Below are positions 1 to 5,290 of a stretch of 5,342 bases of DNA, piece by piece; within the stretch, counting starts at the first letter, position 1; each line of letters begins with the position of its first letter. The DNA is taken from the NCBI GenBank assembly GCA_003460745.1, contig QTVU01000093.1, positions 1-5,342 of the forward strand, written 5' to 3'. A program made the translations under genes and the position numbers. The stretch comes from Firmicutes bacterium AM55-24TS. GTDB lineage: Bacteria; Bacillota; Clostridia; UBA1381. The notes beneath the pieces were generated by a model that was not told the origin of the DNA, ran no database searches, and was given only the letters and a program-made list of their open reading frames with translations.

Positions 1-40
1 TATTCTTCAAGTTTTGTGTAAATACAAAACTTGAAGAATA
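1..40 (-). terminator. Perfect 17-bp inverted repeat, candidate terminator of the radical SAM gene
   Basis: Positions 1-17 and 24-40 are exact reverse complements around a 6-base loop (18-23). The repeat begins 9 bases past the stop codon of the leftward radical SAM gene, which is where an intrinsic terminator would sit. The stem is AT-rich, and the U-tract that a leftward transcript would need lies outside the window, so the tail cannot be judged. On the plus strand the bases after position 40 are not T-rich, so a rightward terminator is unlikely. The repeat starts at the first base of the window and could be longer. The terminus of a mobile element is an alternative. Confidence 0.5.
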
Positions 41-49
41 CTCAGAACT

Positions 50-919
50 TTATATCCAACTAATTTGTTCACCGCTATATCTATCTTCATACTTATTCAA
101 ATACTCAAAGCATTCATTCACGTCACACATAATACCGTTTTTAATACATTCGCTTTTATAAATCATATTAAGTTGTCTTCTGTTCGGAGATGAAAGCTGA
201 TAGCTGTTTCCGTACATTCTGATATATTTTTCTTTAAGTCCCGGAAAATGTTCATCGAGTTTTTTATAGAAATACTCTCTATTACCGTCACGCAACGTAA
301 CACCCATATCAAAATTAATAATCCCCTTCACTTTTGCTCTGACACAATAATCAAGTATTCCCCTAATATTTTCTTCGGTATCATTTATAAAAGGCAATAT
401 CGGGCAAAGCCACACAACAGTCGGTATACCGTTATCACGCAATATTTCAAGTGCACAAAATCTCTCATATGTAGTTTCAACATTCGGCTCAACAATGCGG
501 CACAAATCCTCATCATATGTGGTAAGCGTCATCTGTACGACACATTTTGATTTTTCATTTATCTTCTTTAACAAATCAAGATCACGAAGAACTTTTGTCG
601 ATTTTGTAATCATTGTCACGCCGAAACCATACCTTTCAATCACTTCAAGACACTTCCGCATATTACCGAGTTTTTCTTCTATTGGCATATACGGATCAGA
701 CATTGCACCTGTTCCAATCATACACTTGTTTCTCTTTCTTCTGAGTGCATTTTCCAACAATTCCACTGCATTAGCCTTAACCTCAATATCTTCAAATTTA
801 TGCTTCATCTGATAGCACAAACTTCTTGAATCACAATAAATACACCCATGCAAACAACCTCTGTATATATTCATTCCGTTTTTCGCCGATAAAATCCCTT
901 TAACATTTACTTCGTGCAT
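50..919 (-). CDS. Radical SAM protein, spore photoproduct lyase (SplB/COG1533)-like family
   Basis: Predicted 289-residue cytosolic iron-sulfur enzyme. The motif CLHGCIYC at residues 22-29 is the CxxxCxxC cluster that ligates the [4Fe-4S] centre used to cleave S-adenosylmethionine. The GTGAMSDPYMPIEEK segment (69-83) and the following ITKS (104-107) match the SPL-like branch, whose founder repairs spore photoproduct in DNA. Many members of this branch are uncharacterised, so the substrate is unknown and true spore photoproduct lyase activity should not be assumed. An in-frame GTG at 928 would add three residues, but its G is the last base of the AAGGAG ribosome binding site. ATG at 919 lies 8 bases after that site and is the better start. 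The gene has its own promoter just after the phoU terminator, so it is probably not part of the pst operon. It appears intact. Confidence 0.88.
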   Translation of the reverse strand: MHEVNVKGILSAKNGMNIYRGCLHGCIYCDSRSLCYQMKHKFEDIEVKANAVELLENALRRKRNKCMIGTGAMSDPYMPIEEKLGNMRKCLEVIERYGFGVTMITKSTKVLRDLDLLKKINEKSKCVVQMTLTTYDEDLCRIVEPNVETTYERFCALEILRDNGIPTVVWLCPILPFINDTEENIRGILDYCVRAKVKGIINFDMGVTLRDGNREYFYKKLDEHFPGLKEKYIRMYGNSYQLSSPNRRQLNMIYKSECIKNGIMCDVNECFEYLNKYEDRYSGEQISWI

Positions 920-927
920 ACATTCCA

Positions 928-933
928 CTCCTT
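928..933 (-). promoter_or_regulatory. Ribosome binding site that fixes the radical SAM start at 919
   Basis: The minus strand reads AAGGAG here, followed by 8 bases and then ATG (919-917). The alternative GTG at 928-926 overlaps this motif and therefore cannot use it. Confidence 0.8.
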
Positions 934-939
934 AGCATT

Positions 940-968
940 ATTATATCACTTTTAATATTTCCGCACAA
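940..968 (-). promoter_or_regulatory. Sigma-A-type promoter for the radical SAM gene
   Basis: On the minus strand TTGTGC (968-963) is separated by exactly 17 bases from a perfect TATAAT (945-940). The -35 box matches consensus only in TTG. The promoter lies between the phoU terminator and the radical SAM gene. A start near 933 would leave a leader of only about 14 nt that begins close to the AAGGAG motif. Confidence 0.6.
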
Positions 969-969
969 G

Positions 970-993
970 AAAAAAAGTCGGTTACCCGACTTT
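970..993 (-). terminator. Intrinsic terminator of the pst-phoU operon
   Basis: AAAGTCGG (974-981) and CCGACTTT (986-993) form an 8-bp stem with a 4-base loop. Read leftward, the stem runs into a T-tract given by the seven A's at 970-976 on the plus strand. It lies about 45 bases past the phoU stop. In the rightward direction the tail (TTTATATATA) is weaker, so the element mainly serves leftward transcription. Confidence 0.88.
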
Positions 994-1002
994 ATATATA
1001 AA

Positions 1003-1036
1003 CTGTAATCGGCGAGAATGGGAAAACCGAAAACAG
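1003..1036. repeat. Imperfect inverted repeat in the phoU 3' untranslated region
   Basis: CTGTaaTCGG (1003-1012) and CCGAaaACAG (1027-1036) pair as two 4-bp helices around an aa/aa internal loop, with a 14-base apical loop. It lies between the phoU stop and the terminator and could help protect the 3' end. The pairing is modest and may be chance. Confidence 0.25.
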
Positions 1037-1037
1037 A

Positions 1038-1676
1038 TTATAGTCTTTTATGTTCGCCTGTAATAGAGAACTGCACCCATTCGGCGATATTAACCGCATG
1101 GTCGCCGATTCTTTCAAAATACTTTGCAACCATAAGCATATCAAGTACTTCAGACGTTCCCTCATCTTTTTTAATAATATCCACAAGGTCATTGACAATT
1201 TCTTCAAACAATGCGTCAACAACATCGTCATTATGAGAAACTTCTTCTGCGACAAGCAAATCCTTTTTAATAAATGCCTCAACGCTCTTATTGACCATAT
1301 CAATAGTTGCCGCCGCCATACGTTGAATATGCTTTGATTTTTTCAACATCTTCTTTTTCGCGGTTGACGCAATTTCTGCTATATCCTCAGCCTGATCACC
1401 GATACGTTCCATATCGGTTATCATTTTAAGTGCGGCTGAAATAAGTCTTAAATCACTTGCAACAGGCTGTTGAGTCAAAAGTAATTTCAAACAAAGACTT
1501 TCAATCTCTCGTTCTTTATTATCTATCGATTTTTCATAGTCATATGCCTTATTTATCGAATGTTCGTCACCGTCAAGCGCCTTTACCGCATTTGCGATTG
1601 CACTTTCAATAAGTCCGCCCATTGTAGTAAGTTCTTCATTGAGAAGCGCCAACTGTCTTTCAAATTCATCTCTCAT
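1038..1676 (-). CDS. phoU: PhoU, phosphate transport and signalling regulator
   Basis: Cytoplasmic all-helical protein of 212 residues, a typical PhoU length, that links the Pst transporter to the phosphate-responsive sensor kinase and restrains uptake when phosphate is plentiful. It has the two-repeat architecture of the family, each repeat carrying a metal-binding signature: MERIGDQAEDIAE around residues 89-101 and FERIGDHAVNIAEW around 187-200. The protein is rich in charged helix-forming residues and shows no signal peptide or membrane segment. Its ATG shares one base with the pstB stop (TAATG on the minus strand). GGGAGG at 1690-1685 gives a good ribosome binding site 8 bases upstream, lying inside the end of pstB, so translation is probably coupled. 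It is the last gene of the operon and is followed by a strong terminator. Confidence 0.95.
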   Translation of the reverse strand: MRDEFERQLALLNEELTTMGGLIESAIANAVKALDGDEHSINKAYDYEKSIDNKEREIESLCLKLLLTQQPVASDLRLISAALKMITDMERIGDQAEDIAEIASTAKKKMLKKSKHIQRMAAATIDMVNKSVEAFIKKDLLVAEEVSHNDDVVDALFEEIVNDLVDIIKKDEGTSEVLDMLMVAKYFERIGDHAVNIAEWVQFSITGEHKRL

Positions 1677-2422
1677 TATCCAAACCTCCCTGTTATGTAA
1701 TCTTCGGTTCTTTTATCTTTTGGTTTTGAGAAAATCTTTTGTGTATCGTCAAATTCCACTGCCTCACCAAGCAAGAAAAATGCTGTTTTATCCGAAACTC
1801 TTGCAGCTTGCTGCATATTGTGCGTAACCATAATTATAGTATACTTATCCTTAAGCTCCCACACCAAGTCCTCAATTTTAGAGGTGGATATAGGGTCAAG
1901 TGCCGAAGTCGGTTCATCCATAAGCAACACTTCCGGTTCTACCGCAAGCGCTCTTGCAATACAAAGTCTTTGTTGCTGACCGCCCGACATATCAAGTGCA
2001 CTTTTCTTTAATCTATCCTTTGTTTCGTCCCATATAGCCGCCTGTTTTAACGAACGCTCAACTATTTCGTCAAGCTTGCTTTTCGCTTTAATTCCATGCG
2101 TTCTCGGACCGTATGCGATATTATCATATATACTCATAGGAAACGGATTAGGCTTTTGAAACACCATACCTACACGTCTGCGAAGTTCATTCACTTCAAT
2201 ATCACCGTAAACATTTTTACCGTCAAGCAAAACCGTTCCGTCAATCTTACAACCCTCTACAAGGTCATTCATTCTGTTTAGCGTTTTTAAAAACGTAGAC
2301 TTACCACACCCCGACGGGCCTATAAATGCCGTAACTTTATTTTCGGGAATCTGCATATCTATCCCTTTTAAAGCGTGGAAATCACCGTAATGCAAATGTA
2401 AATTCTTTATATCAAATTTCAC
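1676..2422 (-). CDS. pstB: PstB, phosphate ABC transporter ATP-binding protein
   Basis: ATPase of the phosphate importer, 248 residues, acting as a dimer on the cytoplasmic face of PstC-PstA. All ABC motifs are present: Walker [10 protein letters not shown] (35-43), Q-loop glutamine in VFQKPNPF (Q89), signature MSGGQQQR (145-152), Walker B VLLMDE (165-170), D-loop SALD (173-176) and switch histidine H201. The [17 protein letters not shown] stretch (89-105) is characteristic of PstB rather than other ABC ATPases. The start is GTG at 2422, the only start codon that fits the conserved N-terminus [12 protein letters not shown]. The nearest ribosome-binding-like sequence, AAAGGA, is about 13 bases upstream, which is longer than ideal and may reduce or fine-tune translation. 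The gap to pstA is 27 bases, and the stop overlaps phoU by one base. Confidence 0.97.
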   Translation of the reverse strand: MKFDIKNLHLHYGDFHALKGIDMQIPENKVTAFIGPSGCGKSTFLKTLNRMNDLVEGCKIDGTVLLDGKNVYGDIEVNELRRRVGMVFQKPNPFPMSIYDNIAYGPRTHGIKAKSKLDEIVERSLKQAAIWDETKDRLKKSALDMSGGQQQRLCIARALAVEPEVLLMDEPTSALDPISTSKIEDLVWELKDKYTIIMVTHNMQQAARVSDKTAFFLLGEAVEFDDTQKIFSKPKDKRTEDYITGRFG

Positions 2423-2449
2423 TTTAAAATTCCATTCCTTTCTATATCA

Positions 2450-3271
2450 TCAATCCTTTGCCGCAAACTTCTTTGCAACAAGTGATGACATAAAGTTAAT
2501 TATCAACACAAATATCAACAGTACAACCGCCGTTGCATATGCTTGGTTTGTGTACAAGCCCTCGCTTGACAGTACATACATATGTATTGCAAGTGTACGT
2601 CCCGATGACAGAAGTCCTTTTGAAACCTCCGCAACAGTACCTGCCGTATAAATAAGTGCCGCCGTTTCACCGACAATTCTACCTATTGCAAGGATAACGC
2701 CTGACAATATACCCGGCATTGCCGCCGGAAGAACAATTTTAAACACAGTTCTAAGCTTGCCTGCGCCGACTCCGAAACTTGCTTCACGATATGAATCGGA
2801 TACTGCAAGAAGTGCCTCTTCTGTTGTTCTCATAATAAGCGGAAGTACCATTATTGCCAACGTTGCCGCACCGGCAAGTATTGAATATCCCCACTTTAAA
2901 TACGTTACAAAGAACAACATTCCGAACAAACCATATACGATTGACGGTATTCCCGAAAGCGTTTCAGCGGTAAGCCTTATAATACCTACAACCTTGTTGC
3001 CCTTTTTTGCATATTCGACAAGGTATATAGCAGTACATATTCCGAGCGGTACTGCAACTATAAGCGAACAGAGTGTCATTCCAATCGTGTTGATTATCGC
3101 CGGTAACATCGATACGTTTTCGGTTGTGTAATGTAAGCTGAACAGTTTAGGGCTTAAATTAGGCAAACCCTTTATCAATATATACGCAATCAAAAACAGT
3201 AATACGCCGAACGTCAAACAGCTTGCAAGGATTACTGTTCCTTTTAATATTTTTGAGCCTAAATGTTTCAT
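2450..3271 (-). CDS. pstA: PstA, phosphate ABC transporter permease
   Basis: One of the two channel subunits of the phosphate importer, 273 residues, with about six predicted membrane helices (roughly 11-33, 57-83, 105-125, 130-150, 186-208 and 243-263). The Pst permease signature ETLSGIPSIVYGLFG is at 103-117. The EAA loop that docks on the ATPase runs from E163 (EASFGVGA) to about I188. GRIVGETAAL at 197-206 carries the conserved Arg and Glu; mutagenesis in E. coli Pst permeases implicates residues of this segment in phosphate passage. The ATG overlaps the pstC stop by 4 bases (ATGA), with an AAGGAA ribosome binding site inside the end of pstC, indicating coupled translation. It is closer to PstA than PstC by its second position in the operon and its shorter N-terminal and central regions. 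Confidence 0.95.
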   Translation of the reverse strand: MKHLGSKILKGTVILASCLTFGVLLFLIAYILIKGLPNLSPKLFSLHYTTENVSMLPAIINTIGMTLCSLIVAVPLGICTAIYLVEYAKKGNKVVGIIRLTAETLSGIPSIVYGLFGMLFFVTYLKWGYSILAGAATLAIMVLPLIMRTTEEALLAVSDSYREASFGVGAGKLRTVFKIVLPAAMPGILSGVILAIGRIVGETAALIYTAGTVAEVSKGLLSSGRTLAIHMYVLSSEGLYTNQAYATAVVLLIFVLIINFMSSLVAKKFAAKD

Positions 3272-4125
3272 TGCTTGTTCCTTCCCTTTATGATACTAAA
3301 TGATATGTTGATAAGAAGTATAAACACAAACAACACAACACCAGTTGCAATAAGCACTTCACGGTGTAAATCTGCCGCATAACCCATTTCGATTACGATA
3401 TTTGAAGTCAAAGTTCTGACACCTTTTAAAATGCTTGACGGCATTCTCGCCTGATTACCGGCAACCATAATTACCGCCATTGTTTCACCAATCGCACGGC
3501 CTATACCAAGAATAACTCCTGCAAGTATTCCCGATTTTGCCGCAGGTAATATAACTGTAAATATACTTCTTTCCTTTGTTGCACCGAGTGCCAACGCACC
3601 CTCATAATAGCTTTCGGGTACACTTCTTATCGCACTTTCCGATACACCGATAATTGTCGGCAAAATCATTATTCCAAGCAAAATCGAGGCTGTAAGCATA
3701 CTGTTTCCGTTTCCGCCGAAAACCGTTTTTACGAACGGAACAAGTACCACAAGTCCGAAAAAGCCGTAAACTATCGAAGGAATACCTGCTAAAAGCTCCG
3801 TAGCAGGTTTGAGGATTTTATATAAAGGTTTTGGACAATATCTCGACATAAATATTGATGTCAGGATACCTACCGGTACACCAATAACGATTGCACCGGC
3901 GGTCACATATATACTTCCCAAAATCATCGGGAAGATTCCGAATGACGCAGGACTATCTGTCGGAGCCCAGTTAGTACCCGCAAGGAATTTGAAAAGTCCT
4001 ACCTTACCCATTGCAGGTATTCCGTTTGCAAAAAGGAATACGCATATCAGCAATACGGCAAGTATTGAAGTAAGGGCAGCGGTGAAAAATACGCCGCCCA
4101 TTATCTTCTCTTTGTATTTTCTCAT
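3268..4125 (-). CDS. pstC: PstC, phosphate ABC transporter permease
   Basis: Partner channel subunit of PstA, 285 residues, with about six predicted membrane helices (roughly 11-33, 66-92, 113-133, 143-165, 198-222 and 257-279). It shows the Pst permease signature ELLAGIPSIVYGFFG (110-124), the EAA loop beginning EGALALGATKE (175-185) and ending near ILPAAKSGI (192-200), and GRAIGETMAV (209-218) with the conserved Arg and Glu. The extracytoplasmic stretch around NWAPTDSPASFGIFPMI (52-68) is typical of PstC. The ATG overlaps the pstS stop by 4 bases. Its ribosome binding site GGAG (4138-4135) lies in the codons for the last residues of PstS (W-S-E), 9 bases before the ATG, so the two genes are tightly joined and no sequence has been lost between them. 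Confidence 0.96.
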   Translation of the reverse strand: MRKYKEKIMGGVFFTAALTSILAVLLICVFLFANGIPAMGKVGLFKFLAGTNWAPTDSPASFGIFPMILGSIYVTAGAIVIGVPVGILTSIFMSRYCPKPLYKILKPATELLAGIPSIVYGFFGLVVLVPFVKTVFGGNGNSMLTASILLGIMILPTIIGVSESAIRSVPESYYEGALALGATKERSIFTVILPAAKSGILAGVILGIGRAIGETMAVIMVAGNQARMPSSILKGVRTLTSNIVIEMGYAADLHREVLIATGVVLFVFILLINISFSIIKGRNKQ

Positions 4126-5033
4126 GCTATTTCACTCCACATTGTCTTTGTACCTGTAAAGATGTCCTTTATATCCTCTGTTGACATATCGTCTGTCGGA
4201 TTTTGAGGGTTTACGATTACCGCAATACCGTCAAGTGCAATCGGTGTTGCTGTCAATGTAGCACTTTCACTGTCTTTTAATTCTCTTGACGCCATACCGA
4301 TGTCGCAAGTACCCTCCATTGCACCTGTCATACCGGCAGTTGAGTCACTTGTCTGAAGTTCGATTTCTGCATTTGTATTGACTTTTAGATAAGCCTCTTT
4401 AAGTTTTTCCATTACAGGCGATACCGAAGATGAACCTGCTACAACGATTTTTCCTGCCGGCTTTGAACCTGCATACGGTTGAGCATCATCGTTGATTTTA
4501 ATATATCCGTCTGAAACTATTTCCTGTCCCTCACTTGATAGGATATAGTCGATAAAGTCTTGTGCAACATCTGAAATATCAGACTTTGTTGCTATATTAA
4601 AAGGTCTTGCAACCTTGTATGTACCGTTCTTTACGTTTTCGGCTGTTGCCTCTACTCCGTCAACTTTGACTGCCTTGACGCTTGAAGAAAGTGAGCCAAG
4701 CGATACATAACCGATACCGTATTCGTCACCGGCAACGTTTGTAAGCATAACGTCAGTCTTGTTTGCAATTACTGCCTCGTTTGTTGTCTTGTCAGTCTTT
4801 GTGCCGTCTGCACCTTTTTCCTCTATTCCCATAAGCTCTATGAATGCGCCTCTTGTACCACTGCCGTTTTCTCTTGATACAACTGTGATGTCACTGTCTG
4901 CTTTAAAATCAGATGACGATGATGTTGTCGAAGTTGATGACTGCGGTGATTGTGTTGTTTCTCCGCAACCTGCAAGGGCTGTCATAGCCATAACGCCTAC
5001 CAATATACCTACTAATAAATTTCTTTTTTTCAT
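4122..5033 (-). CDS. pstS: PstS, phosphate-binding lipoprotein with circularly permuted domain order
   Basis: Extracellular membrane-anchored phosphate receptor that feeds PstC-PstA, 303 residues. A signal peptide (KKR, then hydrophobic residues 6-19) ends in lipobox L20-A-G-C23, and a Ser/Thr-rich linker spans about 26-42. The halves are in reversed order relative to ordinary PstS. Residues 46-180 carry the segments normally found in the C-terminal half: ITVVSRENGSGTRGAF (49-64), YGIGYVSLGSL (105-115), VKVDGVEATAENVKNGTY (122-139), ARPFNIATK (142-150) and IDYILSSEGQ (161-170). Residues 195-303 carry the normal N-terminal half: KIVVAGSSSVSPVMEKL (195-211), DIGMASRELKDSE (244-256), IALDGIAVIVNPQNP (265-279) and DIFTGTKTMW (290-299). 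Phosphate-loop residues R54, S58, G59 and T60 match the RxxxSGT of E. coli PstS, and S202 matches its T10. The frame is unbroken and the start has a good AAGGAG site. Identity as a phosphate-binding protein is secure from family motifs and operon; the permutation is read directly from motif order. Confidence 0.93.
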   Translation of the reverse strand: MKKRNLLVGILVGVMAMTALAGCGETTQSPQSSTSTTSSSSDFKADSDITVVSRENGSGTRGAFIELMGIEEKGADGTKTDKTTNEAVIANKTDVMLTNVAGDEYGIGYVSLGSLSSSVKAVKVDGVEATAENVKNGTYKVARPFNIATKSDISDVAQDFIDYILSSEGQEIVSDGYIKINDDAQPYAGSKPAGKIVVAGSSSVSPVMEKLKEAYLKVNTNAEIELQTSDSTAGMTGAMEGTCDIGMASRELKDSESATLTATPIALDGIAVIVNPQNPTDDMSTEDIKDIFTGTKTMWSEIA

Positions 5034-5042
5034 TTTTCTTAT

Positions 5043-5048
5043 CTCCTT
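5043..5048 (-). promoter_or_regulatory. pstS ribosome binding site
   Basis: The minus strand reads AAGGAG, 9 bases before ATG 5033. This is a strong site, fitting a highly expressed binding protein, and it confirms the start just before the KKR signal peptide. Confidence 0.85.
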
Positions 5049-5064
5049 TTTACTTTATGACTCT

Positions 5065-5090
5065 ATTATAGTCCTCTTATGTAAAATCCA
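5065..5090 (-). promoter_or_regulatory. Proximal pstS promoter, probably activator-dependent
   Basis: A perfect TATAAT (5070-5065 on the minus strand) lies about 30 bases before the pstS start codon. The hexamer 17 bases upstream, TAGTGG, is a poor -35 box. A TTTACA element (5085-5080), resembling the TT(A/C/T)ACA half-sites of the PhoP response regulator of Bacillus, lies 9 bases upstream of the -10. A good -10 without a -35, next to Pho-like half-sites, is the usual arrangement at phosphate-starvation promoters. Activation by a PhoP-type regulator is inference. Confidence 0.5.
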
Positions 5091-5159
5091 CTATCTGAAT
5101 ATACTTAAATAAATGTAAAATAAAAAGTCGGTTTGTAAAATCCAACTTAAATGTGTAAG
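5080..5159 (-). promoter_or_regulatory. Cluster of TTTACA repeats, candidate Pho-box array
   Basis: On the minus strand TTTACA occurs at 5085-5080, 5119-5114 and 5139-5134, and a near copy CTTACA at 5159-5154. The three upstream copies are spaced exactly 20 bases apart, about two helical turns; the fourth is 34 bases further on. All lie on the same strand and face pstS. The longer string TGGATTTTACA is repeated at 5090-5080 and 5144-5134. The sites resemble Gram-positive PhoP half-sites, but AT-rich DNA yields such words by chance. Confidence 0.4.
5122..5148 (-). terminator. Terminator-like hairpin in the pst leader
   Basis: Read leftward, AAGTTGG (5148-5142) pairs with CCGACTT (5131-5125) as a 7-bp stem with one G-U wobble and a 10-base loop, followed by T's (5126-5122) and a further TTTT run. 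It lies about 90 bases before the pstS start. It could attenuate transcription entering from the distal promoter, terminate a short RNA, or end an upstream transcript. Confidence 0.5.
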
Positions 5160-5221
5160 ATAATTTTTAAATAGTATGCGTCAATAACAAAACAACCTCA
5201 ACTTACATATTATATACAGCA
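5122..5221 (-). ncRNA. Putative short leader RNA of about 100 nt
   Basis: A start near 5221, set by the strong distal promoter, and an end at the hairpin just described would give an RNA of about 100 nt. Within it ATATGTAAG (5210-5202) pairs with CTTACACAT (5159-5151) at 8 of 9 positions, closing a 42-base loop two bases before the terminator stem. No open reading frame with a plausible start is present: the only ATG is followed directly by TAA. I do not recognise a known riboswitch class. It may be an attenuated pst leader or an independent small RNA. Confidence 0.3.
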
Positions 5222-5227
5222 GAGAAA

Positions 5228-5256
5228 ACTATATAAGTCCAGCGGTGAAATGTCAA
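5228..5256 (-). promoter_or_regulatory. Strong distal sigma-A promoter, leftward
   Basis: The minus strand has a perfect TTGACA (5256-5251), a 17-base spacer and TATAGT (5233-5228), which matches TATAAT at five of six positions. This is the best promoter in the window. It faces pstS, about 190 bases upstream of its start codon, and fires into a terminator-like hairpin. With both boxes near consensus it should not need an activator. Confidence 0.72.
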
Positions 5257-5267
5257 GAGGAAAATAA

Positions 5268-5290
5268 GTGAAAAAGCAAATATTTTTCAC
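5268..5290. repeat. Perfect 8-bp inverted repeat near the right edge
   Basis: GTGAAAAA (5268-5275) and TTTTTCAC (5283-5290) are exact reverse complements around a 7-base loop. The arm at 5285-5291 (TTTCACC) can instead pair with GGTGAAA at 5244-5250, so two structures compete. The repeat lies 12 bases upstream of the distal -35 box. It could be a regulator site, or a weak terminator for a leftward gene beyond the window. Confidence 0.35.

Noticed and set aside
50..919. Calling the radical SAM gene splB, the true spore photoproduct lyase
   Set aside because: The cluster and SPL-like motifs support the family, but this family includes many proteins without shown photolyase activity, and no sporulation context is visible.
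4122..5033. Reading pstS as truncated or frameshifted because it ends right after the IFTG...W motif, where ordinary PstS continues
   Set aside because: The missing half is present earlier in the same reading frame, and pstC begins directly at the stop with its ribosome binding site in place, so the gene is rearranged rather than broken.
4759..5112. Rightward open frame of 117 codons opposite pstS
   Set aside because: It is the complement of the pstS signal-peptide and linker region, with low-complexity composition, no ribosome binding support and no recognisable domain. Other opposite-strand frames under the pst genes and the radical SAM gene were dismissed for the same reasons.
5157..5184. 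A third leftward promoter, TTGACG with 16 bases to TATCTT
   Set aside because: The -10 match is poor, the spacer is short, and the start would fall at the foot of the terminator hairpin. The consensus promoter at 5228-5256 is far better.
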